A DNA stretch of 64,000 nucleotides from SAR92 clade bacterium H231. GTDB lineage: Bacteria > Pseudomonadota > Gammaproteobacteria > Pseudomonadales > Porticoccaceae. Below the pieces are notes generated by a model, which was not told where the DNA came from, did not search any database, and worked only from the letters and a program-made list of their open reading frames with translations. The stretch spans positions 124,001 through 188,000 of the forward strand of contig JAOALC010000003.1 in assembly GCA_025153775.1 (NCBI GenBank), given 5' to 3'. This document shows positions 48,927-58,155 of the stretch, piece after piece (position 1 is the first letter of the stretch; every line of letters begins with the position of its first letter). The translations under genes were made by a program, and so were the position numbers.

Positions 48927-51524
48927 CTAGTTAGCTACTATGTTAACCAATCGCCCGGGAACCACAATAATTTTTCGAATAGTAACGCCATCAATGAATC
49001 TCTGTACGTTGCTGTCTTCAAGGGCCATAGCTTCCGCAGTCTGTTTGGATGCATCCGCAGCTAACTGAATTTTGCCCCGAACCTTGCCATTGACCTGAAC
49101 CACCATCTCAATAGAGCTGCGCACCAGTGCCGACTCGTCCACACTGGGCCAGCGGGCATCGGCTACAGCATCGCTGTGGCCCAGCAGATTCCAAAGGCTG
49201 TGACAGATATGGGGCGCTATGGGTGACAGTAATAATACCGCACTGTTGAGCGCCTCATGACGAACAGCCAGAGTCTGGGGCTCAGTGCCGCTGAGTTTGC
49301 CCACCTCATTGAGCAGCTCCATCACCGCTGCGATAGCGGTGTTAAAGGTATTGCGCCGACCGTAATCATCATTGACCTTGGCTATGGTTTCGTGGGTTTT
49401 GCGGCGCAGATCTCTCTGGGCCTGACTGTGATTGGCGGCATCCAGCTGAACATTAGAATCCTCCGCAATATGGGTCTGGACCATGGTCCAGAGCTTGCGC
49501 AGGAACCTGTGGGCGCCGGCAACACCTTCGTTGCTCCACTCCAGAGTTTGCTCCGGAGGTGCGGCGAACATGGTAAACAGGCGCACCGTATCTGCACCAT
49601 GTTTATCAATTGCAGTCTGGGGGTCAACGCCATTGTTTTTCGACTTGGACATCTTGGTGATACCGCCGCTGTGAACTGTCTCACCAGTGGCAGTTTCTGT
49701 AGCTCTAATGGTGCGACCTTTGTCATCCCGCTCCACACTCACCTCAGAGGGAGCCAGCCAGCGTTTGCGCCCATCGCTGTTAATATAAAAACTCTCGGCT
49801 AGCACCATACCCTGACAGAGCAGGCTCTTAAATGGCTCACTGCTTTCAACCAGGCCTTCGTCCCGCAGCAGCTTGTGATAGAAGCGTGCGTAGAGCAGAT
49901 GCAGTATCGCGTGCTCAATACCACCCACGTACTGATCCACTGGCAGCCAGTAATTGGCGCGTTTCGGGTCCAGCATGGCGCTATCTAAATCGGCGCAGGT
50001 AAAGCGTGCGTGATACCAGGACGATTCCATAAAGGTATCGAAGGTGTCTGTCTCATGCTCCACAGCCTGACCATTGAATTCGGCTTTTTTCCATTCCAGG
50101 TCAGCTTTGATTGGCGACTGAATGCCGTCCATTTCTACATCTGTAGGCAGCAGCACCGGCAGTTTCTCAAGGGGTACGGGAATTTCACCGCCTTCGGCCA
50201 GGTTATACATAGGTATTGGCGAGCCCCAGTAGCGCTGGCGACTGACACCCCAGTCGCGGAGGCGATAGTTGGTAGTAACAGAGCCCCGACCTATGGCTTC
50301 CAGGGCACCGGCAATAGCGTCGAAGGCAGAGGCGAAGTCCAAGCCATCGTACTTGCCGGAGTTAACCAGAATACCTTTGGCGACAAAGGCTTCATGTTCA
50401 ATATCGCACTGTTCGTCGTCTGCGGGGGCAACCACCTGTTTGATGGGCAGCTGGTATTTGCGGGCAAACTCATGGTCGCGCTGATCGTGGCCAGGCACGG
50501 CCATTACTGCGCCTGAGCCATAGTCCATCAATACATAGTTACCCACCCAGACGGGTACAGACTCCCCAGTCAGCGGGTGCACTGCGCTGATGCCAGTATC
50601 CATGCCCAGTTTTTCCATGGTGGCCATTTCGGCCTCAGAGACCTGCTGGGTCTGGCACTGCTGAATAAACTGAGCCAGCTGCGCATTCGATTCCGCAACT
50701 TGCAGCGCTATGGGGTGCTGGGTGGCTAGGCTGAGATAGGTCACACCCATCAATGTATCTGGTCTGGTGGTATAGACATCAAAGCTTGCATGCTCGCCAA
50801 CTGGTGCGGCCAGATCAAAGGTCATATTGACGCCGCGGCTTTTACCAATCCAGTTGCGCTGCATGGTTTTGACTTGCTCAGGCCAGTGCTCAAGATCATC
50901 CAGATCGTCGAGCAACTGCTCGGCATAGTCGGTAATGCGGATAAACCACTGGGGAATCTCTTTGCGCTCTACCGGGCTGTCACAGCGCCAGCAACAGCCA
51001 TCGATAACCTGCTCATTGGCCAGTACAGTGGCATCATTGGGGCACCAGTTAACCGCGCTGGTTTTTTTGTAGACCAGGCCCTTTTCGTAAAGCTTGGTAA
51101 AAAACCACTGTTCCCATTTGTAGTAGCTTGGCTCGCAGGTGGCCAGCTCTCTGGTCCAGTCAATGCCAAAGCCCAGAGACTGTAACTGGGCCTTCATGTA
51201 GGCAATATTTTCCTGAGTCCATTTTGCCGGGGCAGTTTTATTCTGAATCGCGGCATTTTCCGCTGGCAGACCAAAGGCATCCCAGCCCATGGGGTGCAAC
51301 ACATTTTTGCCCTGCATACGCTGATAGCGAGCTATGACATCAGTGATAGTGTAGTTGCGCACATGGCCCATATGCAGTTTGCCACTGGGATAGGGGAACA
51401 TAGCCAGACAGTAAAACTTTTCTTTGCTCTGGTCTTCACTGACTTCAAAGGTCTGGTGTGTGGTCCAATATTGTTGGGCATCCCGTTCAATACTGGCGGG
51501 ATCATAATGCTGTTCGATGGTCAT
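48927..51524 (-). CDS. leuS: Leucyl-tRNA synthetase
   Basis: Class I aminoacyl-tRNA synthetase with an editing domain. Motifs are [13 protein letters not shown] (HIGH type) near residue 50 and [11 protein letters not shown] (KMSKS); an editing CP1 domain with [17 protein letters not shown] lies between. From the ATG at 51524 it has 865 residues (MTIEQHYDP); a GTG three codons upstream is also possible. No strong ribosome binding site is visible for either. Start of the leuS-lptE-holA unit, with its own candidate promoter. Confidence 0.97.
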   Translation of the reverse strand: MTIEQHYDPASIERDAQQYWTTHQTFEVSEDQSKEKFYCLAMFPYPSGKLHMGHVRNYTITDVIARYQRMQGKNVLHPMGWDAFGLPAENAAIQNKTAPAKWTQENIAYMKAQLQSLGFGIDWTRELATCEPSYYKWEQWFFTKLYEKGLVYKKTSAVNWCPNDATVLANEQVIDGCCWRCDSPVERKEIPQWFIRITDYAEQLLDDLDDLEHWPEQVKTMQRNWIGKSRGVNMTFDLAAPVGEHASFDVYTTRPDTLMGVTYLSLATQHPIALQVAESNAQLAQFIQQCQTQQVSEAEMATMEKLGMDTGISAVHPLTGESVPVWVGNYVLMDYGSGAVMAVPGHDQRDHEFARKYQLPIKQVVAPADDEQCDIEHEAFVAKGILVNSGKYDGLDFASAFDAIAGALEAIGRGSVTTNYRLRDWGVSRQRYWGSPIPMYNLAEGGEIPVPLEKLPVLLPTDVEMDGIQSPIKADLEWKKAEFNGQAVEHETDTFDTFMESSWYHARFTCADLDSAMLDPKRANYWLPVDQYVGGIEHAILHLLYARFYHKLLRDEGLVESSEPFKSLLCQGMVLAESFYINSDGRKRWLAPSEVSVERDDKGRTIRATETATGETVHSGGITKMSKSKNNGVDPQTAIDKHGADTVRLFTMFAAPPEQTLEWSNEGVAGAHRFLRKLWTMVQTHIAEDSNVQLDAANHSQAQRDLRRKTHETIAKVNDDYGRRNTFNTAIAAVMELLNEVGKLSGTEPQTLAVRHEALNSAVLLLSPIAPHICHSLWNLLGHSDAVADARWPSVDESALVRSSIEMVVQVNGKVRGKIQLAADASKQTAEAMALEDSNVQRFIDGVTIRKIIVVPGRLVNIVAN

Positions 51525-51562
51525 GAAACTCACTGCTTATAGGGTTGGTCTATTAGCCGCGA

Positions 51563-51589
51563 ATTATAGGGGAAGTGGAGCCAGTCTAA
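51563..51589 (-). promoter_or_regulatory. Candidate promoter of leuS
   Basis: On the minus strand a perfect TATAAT (complement of 51563-51568) is followed by TCGCGG. The -35 region is weak (TTAGAC at 15 bases or GTTAGA at 16 bases) and lies in the arm of the inverted repeat at 51580-51605. Confidence 0.45.
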
Positions 51590-51605
51590 CAGCAGTTAGA
51601 CTGGC
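51580..51605. repeat. Perfect 11-base inverted repeat between the peroxiredoxin gene and leuS
   Basis: GCCAGTCTAAC and GTTAGACTGGC are separated by AGCA. There is no T run on either strand, so it is a poor intrinsic terminator. One arm overlaps the -35 area of the leuS promoter candidate. Confidence 0.7.
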
Positions 51606-51645
51606 CAGAATAGACAGATTGTATTAGCGGGCCTGGCTGTTGGCT

Positions 51646-52185
51646 TTAGCTCGTTTGACGCGCAGGAATACCCAGCTCTTCGAGCTTGGCCGCCATATCT
51701 TCAGCCGAGGTGGCGGCGTTTATGGCACGGTCAATAAACAATACTTTGCCATCCTTGCCAATATAGATGGTGTGACGCTTGGGCAAGCCGTACAGGGCTA
51801 GTACATCATAGGCCTTGGCTACTTTCTTGCTGGGGTCGCTAAGCAGCGGGAAATCTGCGTCGTTTTCCTCAGCAAAGGCCTGATTATCTTCCAGGGCATC
51901 CACGCTGGCCATAAAATAGGTGACGTCCAGGCGCTTCAAAAGATGACCATTTTGGGCCAGAGATTTGCACTCAATAGTGCAGCCGCTGGTAAAAGCCTTG
52001 GGATACCAGGCAATGACAATGGCTTGCTTATTGTGGAACTGTTCCAGGCTGTAGGTTTTACCATCGGTTGCCTGCAGTGAGAACCCTGGAGCCTGATCGC
52101 CAACTTCCAGTGCGCTGGCTGTTGCAGATAGCAGCAGGGCTAGCGAGATAAGAACTGTACTAAATAATGTTTTGATTGCTGTCAT
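51646..52185 (-). CDS. Exported peroxiredoxin of the BCP/PrxQ type
   Basis: A 179-residue thiol peroxidase with a signal peptide (about 1-25, ending ATASA). The thioredoxin-fold motif AFTSGCTIEC supplies the peroxidatic cysteine; a second cysteine lies four residues on, rather than the five of classical BCP. LPKRHTIYIGKDGKVLFID is typical of the family C-terminal half. The signal peptide suggests action in the periplasm, reducing peroxides near the membrane. A strong AGGGGAA ribosome binding site precedes the ATG. It lies 14 bases after lnt and may be cotranscribed with it. Confidence 0.85.
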   Translation of the reverse strand: MTAIKTLFSTVLISLALLLSATASALEVGDQAPGFSLQATDGKTYSLEQFHNKQAIVIAWYPKAFTSGCTIECKSLAQNGHLLKRLDVTYFMASVDALEDNQAFAEENDADFPLLSDPSKKVAKAYDVLALYGLPKRHTIYIGKDGKVLFIDRAINAATSAEDMAAKLEELGIPARQTS

Positions 52186-52199
52186 TTTAGTTTCCCCTA

Positions 52200-53690
52200 T
52201 TAGTTTTTATTGCGTCGACGGCAGATTACCAGACCGCCACAAATCAGTGCGGCAAATATTACAATGGGCCAACTGCCGAGTTGAGTAAATACTGTTTGCC
52301 CTGTTCTTGGTTTTACAGTGCCGCTTAGTTCTGCGGTGCTAAATTGGTCGAGTTGCTGTTCCACTTCACCGCGGTAATTGACCATTGCGGTGACGCCGTT
52401 ATTGGTGCCACGTACTAATGGTTTGGCATTTTCAATGGCACGCATGCGCGCCATTTGCATATGTTGCTGCGGCGCCATAGACCGACCAAACCACGCGTCA
52501 TTGCTGACGGTTAATATCATGGACGCTGTGGCTGCTGTTTTGGCTACCAGATTTGGGTAGGCAATTTCATAGCAGATAGCTGTGGCGATTTGCTGCCCTT
52601 TGGCGGTCAATAACGGCTGATCAGCGGCACCCAGTGAAAATGACGACATTGGCAAATCGAAAAAACGATTTACACCCCGCAGCAAACCCTCCAGCGGCAC
52701 ATATTCGCCGAAGGGAACCAGTCTGGTTTTATCATACTGGCCTCTGGAATCACCCAGCGCCAGCATTGAATTATAGTAGCGGCGATTGCGTGCATCCTGA
52801 GTAGGTATACCGGTCAGCAGCGCTGTTTGGTTCACTTTTGCCCTGGCATCCACCTCTAGTAGGTAGTCCATCACCTGTCTCGGCAATGCTGGAATTGCAC
52901 CCTCTGGCCAGATAATCAGATCAGCACCCCAATAGGGCTCTGTCTGGGCAACCAGCCGATCCAGAATACCGTCCTGCTCTGCCAGAGACCATCGATCTTC
53001 CTGCTCTACATTGGGCTGTATCAGCACCACAGAGAGCTCAGTGCCTGTGGCCTGGGTCCAGTCAATTTTTTGTAAGCCATAGCCAGCTAAAGCTATCACT
53101 GCGACCAAACTGCCGGCAGTTACTACAGTGGGTCCTCGCTGGCCTCTGAACAGTACTTGGCTGACAACTGCAGCTGCCAATGCAGTGAAATAACTCAGCA
53201 GCAACACGCCGCCCAGGGGCGCCCAGCCATTGAGCCAGGTATCTGTGTGGCTGTATCCGGCATAGAGCCAGGGAAAGCCGGTCAACAGCCAGCCGCGCAA
53301 CCATTCACTGAGCACCCAGAGGGCGGGCAAGCCTAGGGTCATAGCCCATGGAGACTGCGGTATCAGGGCGCTGAGCGCAAAGGGGGCGGCAAATATCAGG
53401 GCGATAAACAAACAGAACAGGCTGGTGCCAAGCAAAGCTAGAGGAGCGGCTATATAGCCGTGATCATGAATGCTCACATAGACCCAGCTAACGCCGGCAA
53501 AAAACAAACCAAAGCCAAAGATACTGGCTTTGATAAATGCCTGTTTTAGGGTTTGGTTTTCCAGAGCCCAAAAGAGAACCGCAATACTGACAATGGCTAT
53601 GGGCCAGATCGAGGCTGGCGCCAGAGCCAGCGGCAGTAGCGCACCTGAGGCAAACAGGGCCAGAAAGTTTTGTCCTCGGCTCAGGCGCAT
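52200..53690 (-). CDS. lnt: Apolipoprotein N-acyltransferase
   Basis: Adds the third acyl chain to the N-terminal cysteine of lipoproteins, in the inner membrane. About six hydrophobic segments in the first 200 residues precede a nitrilase-like domain with the catalytic Glu in IIWPEGAIPALP, Lys in YDKTRLVPFGEYVPLE and Cys in ATAICYEIAYP, plus a C-terminal helix. I start at the ATG at 53690 (MRLSRGQNFLALFASG, 496 residues), which matches the family and avoids overlap; in-frame ATGs to 53759 lie inside corC. It follows the ybeZ-ybeY-ybeX order of E. coli. Confidence 0.96.
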   Translation of the reverse strand: MRLSRGQNFLALFASGALLPLALAPASIWPIAIVSIAVLFWALENQTLKQAFIKASIFGFGLFFAGVSWVYVSIHDHGYIAAPLALLGTSLFCLFIALIFAAPFALSALIPQSPWAMTLGLPALWVLSEWLRGWLLTGFPWLYAGYSHTDTWLNGWAPLGGVLLLSYFTALAAAVVSQVLFRGQRGPTVVTAGSLVAVIALAGYGLQKIDWTQATGTELSVVLIQPNVEQEDRWSLAEQDGILDRLVAQTEPYWGADLIIWPEGAIPALPRQVMDYLLEVDARAKVNQTALLTGIPTQDARNRRYYNSMLALGDSRGQYDKTRLVPFGEYVPLEGLLRGVNRFFDLPMSSFSLGAADQPLLTAKGQQIATAICYEIAYPNLVAKTAATASMILTVSNDAWFGRSMAPQQHMQMARMRAIENAKPLVRGTNNGVTAMVNYRGEVEQQLDQFSTAELSGTVKPRTGQTVFTQLGSWPIVIFAALICGGLVICRRRNKN

Positions 53691-53703
53691 AATTAGAGCC
53701 CGG

Positions 53704-54543
53704 TCACGGGGAGCATTTGCTAACTTCGAGACTATTGACTTTGCGGTTATCGCCATCAATCACTTTAAAGTTAAAGTTCTCAATGCTGACAGATTCGCCT
53801 ATTTTTGGCAGATGCCCAAAGGCGTGAACCACCAGGCCGCCGACTGTATCAAACTCGTCGTCAGAAAAGCCAATATCAAAGAATTCATTAAAATCGTCGA
53901 TTTCGGTAATGGCTTCGACGCTGAAGAGGTTGTCACCTATATTGCGAATCTGCTCAGCCTCATGCTCGTCGGTTTCGTCTTCAATTTCACCGACAATCTC
54001 TTCCAGAACATCCTCAATAGTCAGCAGGCCAGAGACTCCGCCATATTCATCAACCACTATGGCCATATGGTAGCGCTGCTCGCGAAATTCCTGCAGCAGT
54101 ATATTTAGGCGCTTGCTCTCGGGGATAATAGTAGCTGGGCGCAATAGGCTCTTGAGGTCGAAGGACTCTTTGCCCGAAAGCACCAGGGGCAGCAGCTCCT
54201 TGGCCAATAGAATACCCAACACATCGTCAGATGATTCACCCACCACTGGAAAGCGAGAGTGCTGAGACTGAATAACCAGTTCTAATATCTGCTCTAGGCT
54301 AAAGTCTTCTTCAATCACTTTCATCTGTGATCTGGGAATCATAATTTCCCGAGCCTGCAGATCAGAGACCTTTAAGGCCCCCTCCATAATTTGCAGGGCA
54401 CTGGCATCAATGATGGCTTCATTTTCGGCACTGCGCAGCATATCTGCCACTTCATCGCTGTTGCTGGGGCTGCCGGAAAACGCCTTGCCGATTTTCTTGA
54501 GAAAGGAGTTGTCCTGGCTAGTATTTGATGTCTCGTCATTCAT
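53704..54543 (-). CDS. corC: CorC/YbeX family CBS-domain protein
   Basis: Protein of 279 residues implicated in Mg/Co efflux and, more recently, in ribosome-related phenotypes of the ybeZYX-lnt cluster. A short N-terminal region leads to a pair of CBS domains (about 65-190), with IMIPRSQM and VVDEYGGVSGLLTIEDVLEEIVGEIEDE, followed by a CorC/HlyC accessory domain (about 205-279) with DEFDTVGGLVVHAFGHLPKIGE. It has no membrane segment. It lies between ybeY and lnt with gaps of two and 13 bases. Confidence 0.95.
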   Translation of the reverse strand: MNDETSNTSQDNSFLKKIGKAFSGSPSNSDEVADMLRSAENEAIIDASALQIMEGALKVSDLQAREIMIPRSQMKVIEEDFSLEQILELVIQSQHSRFPVVGESSDDVLGILLAKELLPLVLSGKESFDLKSLLRPATIIPESKRLNILLQEFREQRYHMAIVVDEYGGVSGLLTIEDVLEEIVGEIEDETDEHEAEQIRNIGDNLFSVEAITEIDDFNEFFDIGFSDDEFDTVGGLVVHAFGHLPKIGESVSIENFNFKVIDGDNRKVNSLEVSKCSP

Positions 54544-54545
54544 TA

Positions 54546-55016
54546 TTATTGTTCGCTACTATCGGAAAAGGAGTAGGGCGCGGGATAACCCAGGCCCAGT
54601 AAAATATCGGTTTCTAATGCTTCCATCACTTCAGCATCTCGGTCGCCCACATGGTCATAACCCAGCAGGTGCAGTACTCCATGTACGCACATATGGGCCC
54701 AGTGGGCCTCCAGAGACTTATTTTGTTCAGCGGCTTCGCGGACAACTACAGGCGCACAGATAACTAGATCCCCCAGTATCGGAAGAGGCTCGGGGGTAAC
54801 TGCATCAAAGGGAAAGGAAAGGATATTGGTGGAGCCGGCTTTGCCGCGATACTGCTGATTGAGTGTCGCACTCTCTTGTTCATCGACAATTCGCACACTG
54901 AGCTCGGCATTGTCTCGCTCGTCGCGAAGCGCTGCGCTGGCCCAGCGCTGCATACTGTCTTCCTCAGGAGCCTCCTCTGATGGGCAGGCCATCTGAATAT
55001 CCAGCGAAATACTCAT
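54546..55016 (-). CDS. ybeY: Endoribonuclease YbeY
   Basis: Metal-dependent RNase involved in 16S rRNA 3' end maturation and ribosome quality control. 156 residues; the zinc-binding motif HGVLHLLGYDHVGD holds three histidines, and STNILSFPFD is the other conserved segment. It follows phoH by three bases and precedes corC by two. Confidence 0.97.
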   Translation of the reverse strand: MSISLDIQMACPSEEAPEEDSMQRWASAALRDERDNAELSVRIVDEQESATLNQQYRGKAGSTNILSFPFDAVTPEPLPILGDLVICAPVVVREAAEQNKSLEAHWAHMCVHGVLHLLGYDHVGDRDAEVMEALETDILLGLGYPAPYSFSDSSEQ

Positions 55017-55019
55017 GGG

Positions 55020-56030
55020 TTACTGCTCTGCGCCTTTTTCATACAGATCGTAGGCATCTACTACGCTCTGTACTATGGGGTGACGCACTACATCCCGTGA
55101 TTCGAAGTGGGTAAAGCTGATTTCCTCAACATGCTGCAGCACCTCACAGGCGTGCACCAGGCCAGAGCTGACACCGCGAGGCAGGTCAATCTGCGACATA
55201 TCACCGGTAATCACAGCGGTGGAGCCAAAACCAATACGAGTCAGAAACATCTTCATTTGCTCGCGAGTGGTGTTTTGACTCTCGTCGAGAATAATATAGG
55301 CACCATTGAGAGTGCGTCCGCGCATGTAGGCCAGTGGAGCAATTTCTATTACATTGCGCTCCTGCAGTTTGGCGACGGTTTCAAAGCCCAGCATCTCGTG
55401 CAAGGCGTCGTACAGAGGGCGCAGATAGGGGTCTACTTTTTGAGCCAAATCTCCAGGCAGAAAGCCCAGTCTCTCGCCTGCTTCAACTGCGGGCCTTACC
55501 AGTAAAATACGCTCAACTTCGTCGCGCAGCAACGCCTCTACAGCGCAGGCAACCGCCAGGTAGGTCTTGCCTGTGCCGGCCGGGCCTATACCAAAATTAA
55601 TATCATGGGTTTGAATGGAGCGCACATAGCGCTGCTGATTGAGCCCCCTGGGTTTGATATTGCCTTTTTTAGTGCGGATCACCGAAAAATTTTCAACATT
55701 GTCGGTGGCTTGCAGATTACTGGCAGTTTGAGTCATAGGCGTCTCTCTTTCCTGTTGGCGAAGATGCAGGTGAACCTCCTCTGGTGACAGCTCTGAGTAG
55801 TGGGCGGTCTCCTGATAGAGGTTATAAATTATGTCGGCGGCAGCTTGGGATGCTTGAGTATCGCCATAGACAGCAAAAAAATTATCTCGCGAGCGAATTT
55901 CCACGTTTAAACGCTGTTCGATTAGGCGAAGGTTTTCATCAAATTGACCGCAGAGTGAGGCGAGACGACGGGCGTCGTTGGGCTCGAGAGTAATGCTGTA
56001 GGCTGATGGCTGAGTATCCAATCGTTTCAA
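55020..56030 (-). CDS. ybeZ: PhoH-like ATPase (YbeZ)
   Basis: Cytosolic PhoH-family ATPase that partners YbeY. Walker A is GPAGTGKTYLAV, Walker B-like is AYIILDESQNTT, and GDMSQIDLP follows. The frame extends upstream to 56222 but that part overlaps the end of miaB and is not PhoH-like. Between there and the conserved TLEPNDARRLASLCGQFDENLRLIEQR no ATG or GTG is in frame. The likely start is TTG at 56030 or 56021, giving about 336 or 333 residues. The start is therefore uncertain; the gene itself is not. Confidence 0.93.
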   Translation of the reverse strand: MKRLDTQPSAYSITLEPNDARRLASLCGQFDENLRLIEQRLNVEIRSRDNFFAVYGDTQASQAAADIIYNLYQETAHYSELSPEEVHLHLRQQERETPMTQTASNLQATDNVENFSVIRTKKGNIKPRGLNQQRYVRSIQTHDINFGIGPAGTGKTYLAVACAVEALLRDEVERILLVRPAVEAGERLGFLPGDLAQKVDPYLRPLYDALHEMLGFETVAKLQERNVIEIAPLAYMRGRTLNGAYIILDESQNTTREQMKMFLTRIGFGSTAVITGDMSQIDLPRGVSSGLVHACEVLQHVEEISFTHFESRDVVRHPIVQSVVDAYDLYEKGAEQ

Positions 56031-56148
56031 TAGTTGCTTTAAGGCCTTTTTGAATAAGTCATGTTTGTAGCATAGCGCGAACTCAAGACGAGCGTAAACT
56101 TTTTTTATGATACAAAAAGCATAAAAAGGGGCGCTTTTATACGCAGAA

Positions 56149-57492
56149 TTAGGCGGAAATAAGGTTGCCGCGCAGGCTGTTTGGCAGGGCCTCGGTAATC
56201 TCGGCCTCGGCAAACTGGCCAATCAGGCTGTGGTCGTCGCTGCGGAAGTTCACCACACGGTTGTTCTCAGTGCGGCCCTGCAGCTGCCCCGGATCCTTTT
56301 TGCTGATCCCTGTCACCAGTAATTTCGCTGTGGTTCCGACCATACGGCGGCTGATTTCGGCGGCATTTTGGCTAATGCGGCCCTGGAGAATCTTCAGTCG
56401 CTGCTTCTTGGTTTCTTCGCTGGTGTTATCGGGCAGGTCTGCGGCGGGGGTGCCGGGACGGGCGCTGTAAATAAAGCTGAATGAGGTGTCGAAACCGATT
56501 TCCTCAATCAATTTCATGGTCGCTGCAAAATCATCCTCTGTTTCACCGGGAAATCCGATAATAAAGTCTGAAGAGATGCTGATATCCGGGCGCAGCGCAC
56601 GCAGACGGCGAATTTTTGATTTGTACTCAATTGCCGTATGGCCTCGTTTCATGGCCATAAGTATTCGATCGGAACCACTTTGCACCGGCAGGTGTAGATG
56701 GCTGACCAGCTCAGGTACCTGATCGTAAACAGCGATCAGAGCATCAGAAAATTCCACCGGATGACTGGTGGTATAGCGGATGCGATCAATGCCCTCAATA
56801 TCTGCCACATAGGGAATTAGCTCGGCAAAGTCGCAGATCGACCCGTCAGGCATCTCACCGCGGTAGGCATTGACGTTCTGACCCAGCAGGTTGACTTCGC
56901 GAACCCCCTGGGCGGCCAGTTCGGCAATTTCCGTCAGTACATCTGGCATGGGCCGGCTGACTTCTTCTCCCCTGGTGTAGGGCACCACGCAGAAGGTGCA
57001 GTACTTAGAGCAGCCCTCCATAATTGACACAAAGGCGCTGGCACCGTCAGCCTCTGGGGTGGGCAGGCGGTCAAATTTCTCAATCTCAGGAAAGCTGATA
57101 TCCACAACCACTGTGCCATCGGTTTTGCTGGTTTCCATCATTTCTGGCAAGCGATGCAATGTTTGGGGCCCAAAAATAACGTCGACAAAGGGCGCGCGCT
57201 TGGCGATAGCCTCGCCCTCCTGGCTGGCTACACAGCCGCCCACACCTATTACAAGATTTGGGTTTGCCTGTTTAAGATGTTTCCAGCGGCCCAGCTGGTG
57301 AAAGACTTTTTCCTGGGCTTTTTCGCGGATCGAGCAGGTATTGAGCAGAATAACATCAGCGTCAGCCGCATTGTCTGTGGCTACCATAGCGTGGCTGTCG
57401 CCTAGTAGATCCTGCATACGCGCAGAATCGTACTCATTCATCTGGCAGCCATGAGTTACGATATGGAGCTTTTTAACCGCTTTTTCAGTCAT
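56149..57492 (-). CDS. miaB: tRNA-2-methylthio-N6-dimethylallyladenosine synthase
   Basis: Radical-SAM methylthiotransferase acting on i6A37 of tRNAs that read U-starting codons. The N-terminal UPF0004 domain has the cluster cysteines [16 protein letters not shown] and GVGGCVAS; the radical-SAM motif is [15 protein letters not shown] (about residues 157-171); a TRAM domain ends the protein (about 380-447). 447 residues. First gene of the miaB-phoH-ybeY-corC-lnt order seen in many gammaproteobacteria. Confidence 0.98.
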   Translation of the reverse strand: MTEKAVKKLHIVTHGCQMNEYDSARMQDLLGDSHAMVATDNAADADVILLNTCSIREKAQEKVFHQLGRWKHLKQANPNLVIGVGGCVASQEGEAIAKRAPFVDVIFGPQTLHRLPEMMETSKTDGTVVVDISFPEIEKFDRLPTPEADGASAFVSIMEGCSKYCTFCVVPYTRGEEVSRPMPDVLTEIAELAAQGVREVNLLGQNVNAYRGEMPDGSICDFAELIPYVADIEGIDRIRYTTSHPVEFSDALIAVYDQVPELVSHLHLPVQSGSDRILMAMKRGHTAIEYKSKIRRLRALRPDISISSDFIIGFPGETEDDFAATMKLIEEIGFDTSFSFIYSARPGTPAADLPDNTSEETKKQRLKILQGRISQNAAEISRRMVGTTAKLLVTGISKKDPGQLQGRTENNRVVNFRSDDHSLIGQFAEAEITEALPNSLRGNLISA

Positions 57493-57530
57493 TAAAATGG
57501 TTATTCTTTGATCAATTACCGAGGGCTGGC

Positions 57531-57558
57531 ATTATAGCGGTGCGCTGCTGATTCGCAA
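57531..57558 (-). promoter_or_regulatory. Candidate sigma70 promoter of miaB
   Basis: On the minus strand: TTGCGA, 16 bases, TATAAT (complement of 57531-57536), followed by GCCAGCCC. It lies about 40 bases before the miaB start codon. Confidence 0.65.
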
Positions 57559-57587
57559 CATTTATGCGGTGATCTAAAATCGCCCTG

Positions 57588-57596
57588 TGGTATGAT
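57588..57596 (+). promoter_or_regulatory. Candidate extended -10 promoter of the DUF1820 gene
   Basis: TGG followed by TATGAT forms an extended -10 element; GCCGCCGCC follows. No good -35 hexamer is seen at 17 bases. It lies about 40 bases before the start codon at 57635. Confidence 0.5.
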
Positions 57597-57634
57597 GCCG
57601 CCGCCAATTTAACAGTCTATTGTGAAGAATATTA

Positions 57635-57973
57635 ATGACCAGCGAACCTATTTACCGCATCACTTTTTTCAATCAGGGGCAGGTTTACGAGATCTATGCC
57701 CGACATGTGTTTCAGAGCGATCTCTGGGGCTTTCTCGAGGTCGAAGAGTTTATCTTTGGTGAGCGCTCGCAGATGATTGTAGACCCTGCAGAAGAGAAGC
57801 TGAAAAATGAGTTTTCTGATATCAAGCGCAGCTTTATTCCCATGCAGTCGGTTGTGCGCATAGATGAAGTGGAAAAAGAGGGTACCTGCAAGATTACCGA
57901 AGCCCCTACTGGCGGCAATGTCAGTGCATTCCCGTTTCCAAATATGGCCGGCGGCAAACCCGCCAAAGACTAG
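57635..57973 (+). CDS. DUF1820-family protein
   Basis: A 112-residue cytosolic protein starting MTSEPIYRITFFNQGQVYEIYARHV, with GFLEVEEFIFGERSQMIVDPAEEKLKNEF and SFIPMQSVVRIDEVEKEG. This is the DUF1820 family of gammaproteobacteria, of unknown function. The beta-rich N-terminal half and PMQSVVRIDEV suggest a small single domain. It is divergent from miaB, and 182 bases without a gene separate it from gspE. Confidence 0.85.
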   Translation: MTSEPIYRITFFNQGQVYEIYARHVFQSDLWGFLEVEEFIFGERSQMIVDPAEEKLKNEFSDIKRSFIPMQSVVRIDEVEKEGTCKITEAPTGGNVSAFPFPNMAGGKPAKD

Positions 57974-58155
57974 ATTGCATTCATCCTGGTCTGGTCCTCG
58001 CTTGCTGGGATTTTAAGCTGAGTCAAAAGAACCCTAATCTGCGCTGTAATAAAGCCGAAACAATGTAAGACCAATGTCTGACTGTGGTAAAGTCGAACCC
58101 TGTTTTAGCGCATCTGTTTTGCCCGATTAAGTGGTTTGTTAACCAGAGGTTGTGA

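Noticed and set aside
53691..53759. Longer lnt start inside corC
   Set aside because: The extra 23 residues are not seen at Lnt N termini, and the shorter start gives the expected MRLSRGQNFLALFASG.
56031..56222. N-terminal extension of the PhoH frame
   Set aside because: Overlaps the 3' end of miaB, is rich in unusual residues (many Cys, Pro) and does not resemble PhoH N termini.
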